Below are positions 16,981 through 25,097 of a DNA stretch of 54,048 bases, one piece after another; the stretch's first letter is position 1, and each line of letters starts with the position of its first letter. The notes below the pieces were generated by a model. That model made no database searches. It was not told where the DNA came from and worked only from the letters and a program-made list of their open reading frames with translations. The DNA comes from an uncultured Candidatus Melainabacteria bacterium (lineage in GTDB: Bacteria; Cyanobacteriota; Vampirovibrionia; Gastranaerophilales; Gastranaerophilaceae), in the NCBI GenBank assembly GCA_934675685.1, contig CAKURL010000009.1:1-54048 (forward strand), written 5' to 3'. A program made the position numbers and the translations under genes.

Positions 16981-18321
16981 CTAGTAGTTATTCAAATAAC
17001 TATCCAATTCCCATTTTGTGACACAAGTTCTATATTTATCCCATTCGATATGTTTTGCTGTCACAAATTCGTTTAAGATGTGCTCTCCTAAAGAATCTTT
17101 TATGACGTCATCTTTTTCTAATAAATCTACTGCGTCGATTAAAGTCCCCGGAAGAGAATCGATTTTTGCTTTTTTCAATTCTTTTGGAGTCATTTCATAG
17201 ATATTTTCTTCAACTTGGCAAGGTGGCTCGATTTGGTTTTCAATGCCATCTAAAATAGCGCCTAAAATCACAGCAAGAGCCAAATATGGGTTGCAAGAAG
17301 GGTCTGGGGAGCGAAGTTCTATTCTTGTCGCAACTCCTCTTTTCGCTGGAACCCTAATAAGAGCAGAGCGGTTTGCCAAAGACCAAGCGAGATATACGGG
17401 AGCTTCGTATCCTGGGACTAGTCTTTTATAGCTATTTACAATAGGGTTTGTCACAGCAGTGAGGTTTTTAACGTGTTTTAAAACACCCCCGATTGACCAC
17501 AAAGCTTCTTTTGAAAGTTGATAGTCGCGCTCTGGGGCATAAAATGAGTTTTTGCCATCTTTAAACAAAGACAAGTTGCAATGCATGCCAGAACCATTTA
17601 TTCCAAATATTGGTTTTGGCATAAATGTCGCATGTACCCCATATTCAGAAGCAATGCTTTTTACAACATATTTAAAAGTAATAATATTGTCCGCTGTAGT
17701 CAATGCGTCCGCATATTTAAAATCGATTTCGTGTTGTCCGTCTGCGACTTCGTGGTGACTTGCTTCGATTTCAAAATCCATAGCTTCTAGAGTTCCTACG
17801 ATGTCGCGGCGAATATCTTCTGCCATGTCTGTAGGAGCAGCGTCATAATAGCCACCTTTGTCATGAGGATTTGTTGTAGCATGGCCTTTTTCGTCTAATT
17901 CAAAAATAAAGAATTCTGCTTCTGGGCCAACATTCATTTTGTAGCCAAGCTTTTCCGCTCTTTGAATCATTCTTTTTAAATTGCAGCGAGGACAACCTTC
18001 AAAAGGAGTGCCGTCTGCGTTATGAATGTCGCAGATAATTCTAGCCACATTTTCACCATCTCTTTCGCACCAAGGCAAGATTGTGAATGTATTAAGGTCT
18101 GGGAAGAAATACATATCAGATGTTTCAATACTTCTAAAACCTTTGATTGAAGAACCATCTAGCATGATTTCGTTATTTAAAACTTTATTCAATTGGCTAA
18201 TAGGTAAAGACAAATTTTTGATTGTTCCGTTAATGTCGCAAAACTGTAATCTAATGAAACCTACGTTGTTTTCTTCGCACAATTTTGCAATTTTTTCTTT
18301 TGTCATTTTTGCTTCCGCCAT
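16981..18321 (-). CDS. glnA: glutamine synthetase type I
   Basis: Makes glutamine from glutamate, ammonia and ATP, the central ammonium-assimilation step. The 446-residue product is a GSI of the short (alpha) type. Visible are MLDGSSIKGF, the metal-site segment around GPEAEFFIFE, the NGSGMHCNLSLF region, and KRLVPGYEAPVYLAWS. The ATP-binding RVPAKRGVATRIELRSPDPS follows. The adenylylation loop with the conserved Tyr (NLYDLPPE type) seen in GSI-beta was not found, so regulation by adenylylation is unlikely. Start: GGAGGA 6 nt before the ATG. A T-rich divergent region separates it from the pseudouridine synthase gene. Confidence 0.95.
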   Translation of the reverse strand: MAEAKMTKEKIAKLCEENNVGFIRLQFCDINGTIKNLSLPISQLNKVLNNEIMLDGSSIKGFRSIETSDMYFFPDLNTFTILPWCERDGENVARIICDIHNADGTPFEGCPRCNLKRMIQRAEKLGYKMNVGPEAEFFIFELDEKGHATTNPHDKGGYYDAAPTDMAEDIRRDIVGTLEAMDFEIEASHHEVADGQHEIDFKYADALTTADNIITFKYVVKSIASEYGVHATFMPKPIFGINGSGMHCNLSLFKDGKNSFYAPERDYQLSKEALWSIGGVLKHVKNLTAVTNPIVNSYKRLVPGYEAPVYLAWSLANRSALIRVPAKRGVATRIELRSPDPSCNPYLALAVILGAILDGIENQIEPPCQVEENIYEMTPKELKKAKIDSLPGTLIDAVDLLEKDDVIKDSLGEHILNEFVTAKHIEWDKYRTCVTKWELDSYLNNY

Positions 18322-18456
18322 AACATTTCCTCCAAAGTTTTATTTAAATTTTACTATTTTATGATTTTACTAAATATTTTCAAAAAATGTCGAAATATTT
18401 ATAAATATTTAATATCCTAATTTTTGGTTTATTTCGCTTTATTTATATTTTTATAT

Positions 18457-18462
18457 TATTAT
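18457..18462 (+). promoter_or_regulatory. -10 box directly before the pseudouridine synthase gene
   Basis: TATTAT (18457-18462) lies 6 nt before the ATG at 18469. No Shine-Dalgarno is present. Confidence 0.45.
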
Positions 18463-18468
18463 ATAGCT

Positions 18469-19197
18469 ATGAGAATTAATAAATATATAGCTCAAAGCGG
18501 TTTTTGTTCCAGAAGAAAAGCAGACGAATATGTCTTAGAAGGAAAAGTCAAAGTAAATGGCGAAGTGGTCACTATGCTTGGCTTTGAAATAAGAAAAAAA
18601 GACAAAGTCACACTTGACGGCAAAACTATCAGAGCAGACAAACTTGAATATTTCAAATTCTACAAGCCAGCAGGCTATATCACAACAAAATCAGACGAAA
18701 AAAACAGAAAAACGATTTTTGACATCTTGCCAAAAGAATATCAACACTTAAACCCAGTCGGGCGCTTGGATAAAGATTCTACAGGGCTTATCATTTTAAC
18801 AAACGACGGAAATCTAGCGTATGAGCTCACCCACCCTTCTATCAAAGTCGCAAAGACTTACCTTGTAAAAGTTGATTCAAAGTTGACAAAAGAAGAGCTA
18901 GAAAAGCTTTCTAGTGGAATTGAAATCGAAAAAGGAAAAATCGCTTATTGCGATTGGATAATCTTAGAAGAAGACAAAAAATCGACTTTGTTTGAAATCA
19001 CCTTATATCAAGGCTTGAACAGACAAATTAGAAAAATGTTTGAATATTTAGGGCATAATGTGCTAAATTTAAAAAGGATACGCCACGCAAACATCGACCT
19101 TACAGGTTTAAAAAAAGGGCAAATCAAACAAATCAAACCAAGACAAATAAAAGAATTAAAGCAATATTTATCAAAATTAAGAGAAAAGGAAGTATAA
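18469..19197 (+). CDS. RsuA/RluB-family ribosomal pseudouridine synthase
   Basis: The start is set at 18469, because MRINKYIAQSG is the family's normal N-terminus; upstream codons would only add a hydrophobic stretch. The 242-residue product has an S4 RNA-binding domain (about 1-47, CSRRKADEYVLEGKVKVNG) and a catalytic domain with the active Asp in GRLDKDSTGLIILTNDG. The C-terminal LNRQIRKMFEYLGHNV is also typical. It isomerises one uridine of rRNA (RluB or RsuA target, not distinguishable here). It has no Shine-Dalgarno, with a -10 box 6 nt before the ATG. The stop codon is 1 bp before serS, so the two are one transcript. Confidence 0.9.
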   Translation: MRINKYIAQSGFCSRRKADEYVLEGKVKVNGEVVTMLGFEIRKKDKVTLDGKTIRADKLEYFKFYKPAGYITTKSDEKNRKTIFDILPKEYQHLNPVGRLDKDSTGLIILTNDGNLAYELTHPSIKVAKTYLVKVDSKLTKEELEKLSSGIEIEKGKIAYCDWIILEEDKKSTLFEITLYQGLNRQIRKMFEYLGHNVLNLKRIRHANIDLTGLKKGQIKQIKPRQIKELKQYLSKLREKEV

Positions 19198-19198
19198 A

Positions 19199-20461
19199 AT
19201 GCTTGACATTAAATTAATCAGAGAAAATCCTGAAAAAATCAATGAACTTTTAAAAAGAAGAAATCCGGACTTATCAATCGACGAAGTCTTGAAAATCGAC
19301 GAAGAAAGAAGAAAAGTCCAATTTGAATTGGATAATTTAAGAGCTACAAGAAAAGCTGAATCCAACAAAATTGGCGCAATGAAAAAACAAGGCATTGATA
19401 CTACTGAAATTCAAGCTGAAATCAGAAAACTAGGAGAAGACTCAAAAGCTTTAGAAGAAAAATTGAGCGAATTAGACAACAAACAAAGACAAACTCTTTT
19501 AAGCATTCCAAACACTCCGGACGAAACTACTCCAATCGGAAAAGATGATTCAGAAAATGTTGAAATCAAAAGATGGGGCGAACCTACTAAATTTGATTTT
19601 GAATATAAAGCACATTGGGATTTATGCCCAGAGCTTGGCATGTTAGACTTTGAAAGAGGGGTAAAACTTGCTCACACAAGATTTACTTTATATCGCAACT
19701 TTGGCGCGAAACTAGAACGCGCCATCATCAACTTCTTCTTAGATACCCATACATTAACTCGCGGATACGAAGAAATCTTCCCTCCTGTTATGGCAAATTC
19801 TAAGACTATGACAGGAACAGGTCAACTTCCAAAATTCAAAGAAGACATGTTCAAATGCGAAGATGAAGACTTGTTCTTAATTCCAACCGCAGAAGTTCCT
19901 GTAACAAACATCTATCAAGACGAAATCTTAGATGAAGACATGCTTCCAAAATACATGACAGCATATACTCCATGTTTTAGAAGAGAAGCAGGTTCAGCCG
20001 GAAAAGACACAAGAGGATTAATCAGACAACACCAATTCAACAAAGTTGAACTTGTAAAATTAACAAAACCGGAAGAATCAGCTGAAGAACACGAAAAATT
20101 AACTCGTGACGCAGAAAACGTTCTAGAACTTTTAGGGCTTCCATATAGAAGAGTGGCATTGTCCACAGGCGACATCGGCTTTTCTGCTAAAAAATGTTAT
20201 GACCTTGAAGTTTGGATGCCTTCTTACAATTCTTATAAAGAAATTTCTTCTTGCTCTAACTTTGGAGACTATCAAGCAAGAAGAGCAAATATCCGCTTCA
20301 GAAGAAAAGATGGTTCTGTTGAATTTGTTCACACTTTAAATGGCTCAGGGCTTGCTGTGGGAAGAACTTTAGCTGCAATTTGCGAAAACTTCCAAACAAA
20401 AGATGGACACATCATCGTTCCTGAAGTTTTGAGAAAATACACAGGCTTTGACAAAATATAA
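19199..20461 (+). CDS. serS: seryl-tRNA synthetase
   Basis: Class II synthetase charging tRNA-Ser (and tRNA-Sec where present). The 420 residues comprise an N-terminal coiled-coil arm (about 25-100) and the catalytic core. The core carries FPPVMANSKTMTGTGQLPKF, motif 2 (TPCFRREAGSAGKDTRGL), and motif 3 in the C-terminal HTLNGSGLAVGRTLAAICEN. Length is normal. GGAAG lies 8 nt before the ATG, inside the end of the preceding pseudouridine synthase gene. A strong terminator follows the stop codon. Confidence 0.96.
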   Translation: MLDIKLIRENPEKINELLKRRNPDLSIDEVLKIDEERRKVQFELDNLRATRKAESNKIGAMKKQGIDTTEIQAEIRKLGEDSKALEEKLSELDNKQRQTLLSIPNTPDETTPIGKDDSENVEIKRWGEPTKFDFEYKAHWDLCPELGMLDFERGVKLAHTRFTLYRNFGAKLERAIINFFLDTHTLTRGYEEIFPPVMANSKTMTGTGQLPKFKEDMFKCEDEDLFLIPTAEVPVTNIYQDEILDEDMLPKYMTAYTPCFRREAGSAGKDTRGLIRQHQFNKVELVKLTKPEESAEEHEKLTRDAENVLELLGLPYRRVALSTGDIGFSAKKCYDLEVWMPSYNSYKEISSCSNFGDYQARRANIRFRRKDGSVEFVHTLNGSGLAVGRTLAAICENFQTKDGHIIVPEVLRKYTGFDKI

Positions 20462-20467
20462 TTAATC

Positions 20468-20528
20468 GGTTTTGCGCAAAAAATATTTTGCGCAAGCCTT
20501 TTATAAATAAAAGTCGGGCTTTCGCCCA
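20468..20528 (+). terminator. terminator after serS, plus a small GGGC hairpin
   Basis: Stem GG-TTGCGCAAAA / TTTTGCGCAA-CC ends in TTTT (20468-20502). A second short hairpin GGGC-TTTC-GCCC lies at 20516-20527. Confidence 0.85.
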
Positions 20529-20552
20529 ACAAGAACAAAATTAGGAGAAAAA

Positions 20553-20894
20553 ATGAAGAAAATTTTATCTATAGTTTTAAGTTTAGTTGTTATTTCAAGC
20601 GTAGCTTCTATTGCAATCGCAAAAGACACAACAAAAGCAAAAACTCAAAAACCGGTGAAAATCTCTAAAAAAGATGTCATCAAAGACGACGAATATAAAC
20701 AAATCAAAACTCAATTCTTCAATGCAGATGGATATGGCAACATGTACAACTGCGCTGTTGAAAAACAAAGATTTTGCAAAGTCAAAGACTTGGACACAGG
20801 GCTTTATGTTCTTTGCGACAGAGAAGTTTCAAGAACTCAAATGGAATCTGCAAAAGTGTTCTACAAACTTGGCAGATGCGTTAAATTAAACTAA
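20553..20894 (+). CDS. small exported protein with four cysteines, unknown function
   Basis: Not recognised. The 113-residue product begins with a signal peptide (MKKILSIVLSLVVISSVASIAIAK, cleavage probably after the AIA near residue 23). A basic linker rich in K and T follows, then a small domain with cysteines in YNCAVEKQRFCKV, YVLCDRE and GRCVKL. Four cysteines suggest two disulfides in the periplasm. AGGAG is 6 nt before the ATG. It lies after the serS terminator and is followed by the nuclease-like exported gene, so the two may share an exported role, but that is a guess. Confidence 0.7.
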   Translation: MKKILSIVLSLVVISSVASIAIAKDTTKAKTQKPVKISKKDVIKDDEYKQIKTQFFNADGYGNMYNCAVEKQRFCKVKDLDTGLYVLCDREVSRTQMESAKVFYKLGRCVKLN

Positions 20895-20939
20895 TTTTAG
20901 TTTCTAATTTCAAGAAAGTGGCGCTAAAGTAGCTTCTTA

Positions 20940-20948
20940 TGATATAAT
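20940..20948 (+). promoter_or_regulatory. extended -10 box (TGATATAAT) 6 nt before the ATG
   Basis: TGA-TATAAT ends at 20948, and TAGCAA separates it from the ATG at 20955. There is no Shine-Dalgarno. This is one of the clearest leaderless candidates in the window. Confidence 0.65.
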
Positions 20949-20954
20949 TAGCAA

Positions 20955-21689
20955 ATGAAAAATTTTATTTTATCATTTATAATTATTTCGCTATTGGCGC
21001 CATTTTCTTTTGCAAAATTCTCTTTTGCAAGAAACCTTAACCAAGGAAGCTACAAAGTCTTAAAAATAGTAGATGGCGACACTATTTATCTTGATTTCAA
21101 CAGAAATTCAAAGATAGAAAAAGAAGAAAAAGTGCGCTTAAATGGCATTGATTCTTTCGAGACAAAAATAAATAACGGGCTTTTTTGGCAGATGAAATTA
21201 AACAATTTATCCAAAAAAGAAGCTTTGGGGCTAGGGTATTTAGGCTTTAACTTTGCAAAACACGAGCTTTTAGGAAAAGATGTTTTCTTTGAATATAGTG
21301 CAGATGAAAAATATGATAAATATGAAAGAAAATTAGGCTCCATTTATTATGATTGCAAAAAAGACCCAAGCAAGCGCCCTTTTGGAATACAGACTTTAGA
21401 TTTAATTTCAAAAGACGAATACTGTAAAAATTATGAAAAAGAAGCTTTGAAGATGGGGCTTGCTAAAGTTTATCAAAAATCAAACAGGAAAGAAGAACTT
21501 GAAAAATATTTTTCAAAAGAAAACTATCAAAAGCAATTGAAAAAAGCGCAAAAACTAGACCTTGTATTTTTTGACTACATAAATCAAAAATATTTTGATA
21601 TTGATTGTAAAAATATGGAAGGCTATGGCCAAAATAACTTGTTAAACAAAAAATTTGCGAAAAAATCATTTTGCGAAATGAAAAAATAA
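20955..21689 (+). CDS. exported staphylococcal-nuclease-like (SNase) protein
   Basis: The 244-residue product has a signal peptide (residues 1-20 or so) and an SNase-type beta-barrel. Visible are YKVLKIVDGDTIYLDF, EKVRLNGIDSFETK, LGKDVFFEYSADEKYDKYERKLGSI and ALKMGLAKVYQK. In thermonuclease the RLxGID-x-PE stretch carries catalytic residues; here the Glu is kept (GIDSFE), and an Arg in the DKYERKLG loop matches the second Arg. So activity is plausible. It probably degrades extracellular or periplasmic nucleic acid. The C-terminal 60 residues are lysine-rich and not part of the fold. There is no Shine-Dalgarno: a perfect TATAAT is 6 nt upstream. Confidence 0.8.
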   Translation: MKNFILSFIIISLLAPFSFAKFSFARNLNQGSYKVLKIVDGDTIYLDFNRNSKIEKEEKVRLNGIDSFETKINNGLFWQMKLNNLSKKEALGLGYLGFNFAKHELLGKDVFFEYSADEKYDKYERKLGSIYYDCKKDPSKRPFGIQTLDLISKDEYCKNYEKEALKMGLAKVYQKSNRKEELEKYFSKENYQKQLKKAQKLDLVFFDYINQKYFDIDCKNMEGYGQNNLLNKKFAKKSFCEMKK

Positions 21690-21703
21690 AAAGGAAAATA
21701 GGA

Positions 21704-21709
21704 TATAAT
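21704..21709 (+). promoter_or_regulatory. -10 box before a radical SAM gene
   Basis: TATAAT (21704-21709) is followed by TAGTTATT and the ATG at 21718, an 8-nt gap. The AGGAAAATAGG stretch lies upstream of the -10 and is too far from the ATG to be a Shine-Dalgarno. Confidence 0.55.
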
Positions 21710-21717
21710 TAGTTATT

Positions 21718-22503
21718 ATGGAAAAGAAAATCGAAAAAATAGACATACACATTACCGATCATTGCAACTTGAATTGCAGAAGCTGCACACATTTTTCGCC
21801 ATTAAGCGAAGAGTTTTATCTTGATATTGATGATTTTGAAAAAGATATAAAAAGATTGAGTGAGCTTACTAAAGGTGCTGTGGGGCAAATATTTTTGCTT
21901 GGCGGAGAGCCACTTTTGCACAAAGAGTTAATAGACTTTTTCCCTGTCGCAAGGCATTATTTTAAAGATAGCGAGCTTATCATAATCACAAATGGAATTC
22001 TTTTAAATTCCCAAGAAGACAGATTTTGGAAGGCTTTAAGAAGATATAATATAAAAATTTGGACCTCTAGGTATGGTCTCAATATCGATTATTCTTCAAT
22101 CGACAAAAAAGCAAAAGATTTTGGAGTTTTCTTAGGCTACACTTCTATGAATTTTGACAAAGAGAACAAAAAAATCTGGACAAAATTCCCTCTCGACCTC
22201 AAAGGAAGCCAATATTGGGTGGAAGCTTTTCACCATTGCGCAGTTAAAAATTGCGTAACTTTGAAAAAAGGAAAGCTATACACTTGCCCAACGACTGCAC
22301 ACATCGAGCATTTCAACAAATACTTTAAAACAAACCTCGAATTGAGCCCTTATGATTATATAGACATTTTCAAAATTTCGACTTTTGATGAAATTTTGTC
22401 TTTCTTATATAAACCAACTCCTTTTTGCAGATTTTGCAAAACCCAAAACTTGGAAAACGGATATTGGGCGCCAAGCAAAAAAGACATCAACGAATGGGTT
22501 TAA
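21718..22503 (+). CDS. radical SAM protein with C-terminal cysteine motif
   Basis: The 261-residue protein has the radical SAM triplet CNLNCRSC near residue 16-23, a GGEPLLH motif at about 63-69, and a second cysteine set further on: CAVKNC, YTCPT and a C-terminal FCRFCKTQ. That second set suggests an additional iron-sulfur cluster of SPASM type. Similar proteins occur in polysaccharide or natural-product gene sets, but no such neighbours are seen, and the substrate is unknown. No Shine-Dalgarno lies before the ATG. Confidence 0.7.
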   Translation: MEKKIEKIDIHITDHCNLNCRSCTHFSPLSEEFYLDIDDFEKDIKRLSELTKGAVGQIFLLGGEPLLHKELIDFFPVARHYFKDSELIIITNGILLNSQEDRFWKALRRYNIKIWTSRYGLNIDYSSIDKKAKDFGVFLGYTSMNFDKENKKIWTKFPLDLKGSQYWVEAFHHCAVKNCVTLKKGKLYTCPTTAHIEHFNKYFKTNLELSPYDYIDIFKISTFDEILSFLYKPTPFCRFCKTQNLENGYWAPSKKDINEWV

Positions 22504-22584
22504 AAAGTATAACTTAAACTAAAGTATGAATTTTATTAACTAATGTATAAATTTTTTAAAAAACACTTCAGTTTTTAAAAAATG

Positions 22585-22611
22585 TGCCGATATGATATTA
22601 TATATACGGCA
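22585..22611 (+). promoter_or_regulatory. TGCCG...CGGCA inverted repeat around a TA-rich promoter
   Basis: TGCCG (22585-22589) and CGGCA (22607-22611) flank a run of TA-rich DNA that would hold the -10 region. The ATG is 16 nt further on, at 22627. It could be an operator or a hairpin in a short leader. Confidence 0.35.
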
Positions 22612-22626
22612 TGGGATTGAGTATAA

Positions 22627-23910
22627 ATGAACAAAAAAAGAACAACAAAAAACGACAACTCTTCAATGTATACAAGAAGCATAAACCTTCTTGAGGACGA
22701 TCCTTTAGAAGAAATTTTTGCTCTTAATTTAGGCGAATTTTTTACAGAACAACTTATAAACCAAGATTTAGTTGATAAAATTTCAAAAAAAGCGAAAGAA
22801 AAAGACAAAAAAGAAAGCCTGAAAGAACAATTAAAAGAGCTCATCTCGATTTATTCTATAGACAACACTTTGTCCTTGTTGGGCTTTGAAGGAAAAGACT
22901 CAGTTATTGGAAATTCCATCGCAAAAACAGTTAAGCTTATGCTTAATTTGGTGGAATGTAACATTTATGTCGCAAAGAAAAACGAAGCGCTCAAACACAT
23001 CGCTTCTTCTGACGAAAAATTATCAGACGAAAACATCACCCCTGAAATCAGAAAAGTGATGGAAACAGAATATGAAAAAATCATAGAAAATGAAGATTTT
23101 CAAATCAGCTTGTTTCCTATGAAAAACAATTTTGAATGCATCGGGGTAATTGAAGCAATCAGGAAAATCGAGCGCCCTCTCGAATTTGAATATGTTGATT
23201 TAATCCAAAATATGGCAGGGCTTTTTGTGACTTCCTTAGGAATTCAAAAACTGATTGAAGAAATAAAAAGGCTTTTAGCCTTAAAAGACGTCTCTATTAT
23301 GGAGCTTCAAAACCTAAGGGCGCAATTGACTGCAATCATAGGTGACTTAGGAGACCAACAACAAACTTTTGTTGAGCGCCTTGCGTATGCTTCCGACCTC
23401 AAAGGGCAATATAAGAGAAATCACTCGAGCCAATGCGCAAATTTATCAAGAGAAATTTGCGAACAACTCGGCTTAAACGAGAAAACAACAGATTTAATAT
23501 ATTATGCAGGTTTATTACAAAACATCGGAAAAATCACCCTTTGCGAAGATTTGTTCACCAAAAAAGAAGCCCTAAGCGAAAAAGAATGGGACGAATTGAA
23601 AAAATCTCCAAATGCGGGCGTGGATTTATTGATGAATATCAACTTCATGTCCGAAGTTGTGCCATATATTAATTATCAACAAGAACGCTACAACGGAAAA
23701 GGCTACCCAGAAGGCCTAAAAGGAAATTCAATCCCACTAGGCTCAAGGATTATTTCTCTTGCAAGCGCATATTGCGCACTAACACAAGATAGAGTGCACA
23801 GAAAAGCTTTGTCAAACAAAGAAGCGCTTGAAATCATCAAAAGCGAAAGCGGCGAAAAATGGGACCCAAAAGTAGTCCAAGCTTTGCTTGAAATCAAAGG
23901 CGAAGATTAA
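22627..23910 (+). CDS. degenerate HD-GYP-like protein with a GAF-like domain
   Basis: The 427-residue protein has a variable N-terminus, a GAF-like middle (about 85-220) and a C-terminal HD-GYP-type fold (about 240-425). The fold is clear: CANLSREICEQLGL, LLQNIGKITLCEDLF, GYPEGL, IPLGSRIISLASAYCALTQDR, and the WDPKVVQAL ending. The residues that bind the metals in active HD-GYP phosphodiesterases are changed. The HD pair is QN (298-299), the HP that follows is SP, the HHE motif is QQE (351-353) and the DA of the distal motif is SA. The GYP signature itself remains. So it probably does not hydrolyse cyclic di-GMP and may be a receptor or scaffold. It has only a weak Shine-Dalgarno. Confidence 0.8.
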   Translation: MNKKRTTKNDNSSMYTRSINLLEDDPLEEIFALNLGEFFTEQLINQDLVDKISKKAKEKDKKESLKEQLKELISIYSIDNTLSLLGFEGKDSVIGNSIAKTVKLMLNLVECNIYVAKKNEALKHIASSDEKLSDENITPEIRKVMETEYEKIIENEDFQISLFPMKNNFECIGVIEAIRKIERPLEFEYVDLIQNMAGLFVTSLGIQKLIEEIKRLLALKDVSIMELQNLRAQLTAIIGDLGDQQQTFVERLAYASDLKGQYKRNHSSQCANLSREICEQLGLNEKTTDLIYYAGLLQNIGKITLCEDLFTKKEALSEKEWDELKKSPNAGVDLLMNINFMSEVVPYINYQQERYNGKGYPEGLKGNSIPLGSRIISLASAYCALTQDRVHRKALSNKEALEIIKSESGEKWDPKVVQALLEIKGED

Positions 23911-23913
23911 TAA

Positions 23914-25032
23914 TTATCTATTTAAAACTTCCTTCCAGCCTTCTTTTCTTGCGTAATTATAATGGCAGGGTTCGCCCTCTTTTGTCTTTAGCCCTGCTTT
24001 TTCGATTGCCATCAAACAGCCGTCTTGAAGAGAATATCGGTATTTTGCACCATATCTTTGAAGCTTGTTGTTTGAAGAAAATTTGCAATCTTCATACACA
24101 AAAAATCCTCGCTTTTTAGTGTCATTGTTCGCTGTTCTTAAAACGATGAATTTTTCGCTTCTATTTAAGGTTGTTTTTGAAAAACTACAATTTTTATAAA
24201 CACCTTCAAGGCTTTGGTTAGTTGGGTTCAAAAGAATAACATCGGAGTCTGTTTTTAATTCGACTAAGCTAAATTCAGGCCTTAGATAGTCTTTATAATC
24301 TTCAGGATTTATCAAAAAATCTAAATCGTTTTTAAATTCTCTTTGTTTAAAAGTGGCAACAAGCTTGTCTTCTGGACATCTAATTACCAAAAAGTCGACA
24401 TCTTCTTGTTTTTCCCCTTTTTGGATTTTAACAGATTTCAAGCTTGAAAAATATGTTTTCCCGTTGATTTTTATAGGATTACTTTCTTCTTTTCCTTTTC
24501 TTTTCGCGTTTAAAGCAGCATCTAGCATAAAGACTTTATTTAAATCAAGCTCATGACCAGAAAAAGTCTTTTGGAATTGGTTTACTTGAACTTGCGCTTT
24601 TGTATAGTCATAAACCGCGTCTTTTAAGACGTAGCCTTGCGCTTTTGCTCTTAACTTTTCAAGCTTTTTGTCGTCAAAATGCCTATCAAAATAATCTTGC
24701 TCTTCTCTATATAAAAATAATTTTTCTAATGCTTTTTCTTGCCTGTTTAAAGCTCTCAAATTAATCGAAGGAAGGGTATCTTTTGCTTCCTCTTGGTCCA
24801 TTCCAAGATTTTCTTTATTCAAAACCCAATGTTCTTGAGGAAAATAAATAGGTAAATCCCAAGCTTTTTTGGTTAAATCTGGGTGAGTCGAATAATATGC
24901 ACTTTGAAAAGAGCTATATCTGTTTCTTGATAAATAGCCATCTGTCACTGGGCAAGTTTGAGGATTGTTTACTTTTGCTTTTTGTTTTCTTGCACCAAAA
25001 GCAAATTGAGAAGAGATTTTGGGGATTTGCAT
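23914..25032 (-). CDS. unknown protein with a shared N-terminal leader
   Basis: Not recognised; 372 residues. There is no membrane segment and no classical signal peptide. The first 21 residues (MQIPKISSQFAFGARKQKAK and on) share nine identical positions with the start of the M41-type protein at 7884 (M, I3, I6, F12, K16, Q17, K19, A20, K21), although the rest differs. The middle is charged and probably helical. The C-terminal 150 residues alternate short beta-like strands with cysteines (NCSF, EDCKF) and end with the basic ARKEGWKEVLNR. AAAAGGA precedes the ATG. It lies 3 bp beyond the end of the degenerate HD-GYP gene, tail to tail. Confidence 0.6.
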   Translation of the reverse strand: MQIPKISSQFAFGARKQKAKVNNPQTCPVTDGYLSRNRYSSFQSAYYSTHPDLTKKAWDLPIYFPQEHWVLNKENLGMDQEEAKDTLPSINLRALNRQEKALEKLFLYREEQDYFDRHFDDKKLEKLRAKAQGYVLKDAVYDYTKAQVQVNQFQKTFSGHELDLNKVFMLDAALNAKRKGKEESNPIKINGKTYFSSLKSVKIQKGEKQEDVDFLVIRCPEDKLVATFKQREFKNDLDFLINPEDYKDYLRPEFSLVELKTDSDVILLNPTNQSLEGVYKNCSFSKTTLNRSEKFIVLRTANNDTKKRGFFVYEDCKFSSNNKLQRYGAKYRYSLQDGCLMAIEKAGLKTKEGEPCHYNYARKEGWKEVLNR

Positions 25033-25097
25033 TTTAATTTTCCTTTTATTTTTTAATACAAAATCCCTAAAAGATTTTTTTTGCTACTACTTAAATT

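Noticed and set aside
18424..18468. Longer N-terminus for the pseudouridine synthase
   Set aside because: The family starts at MRINKYIAQ. The upstream codons overlap the promoter.
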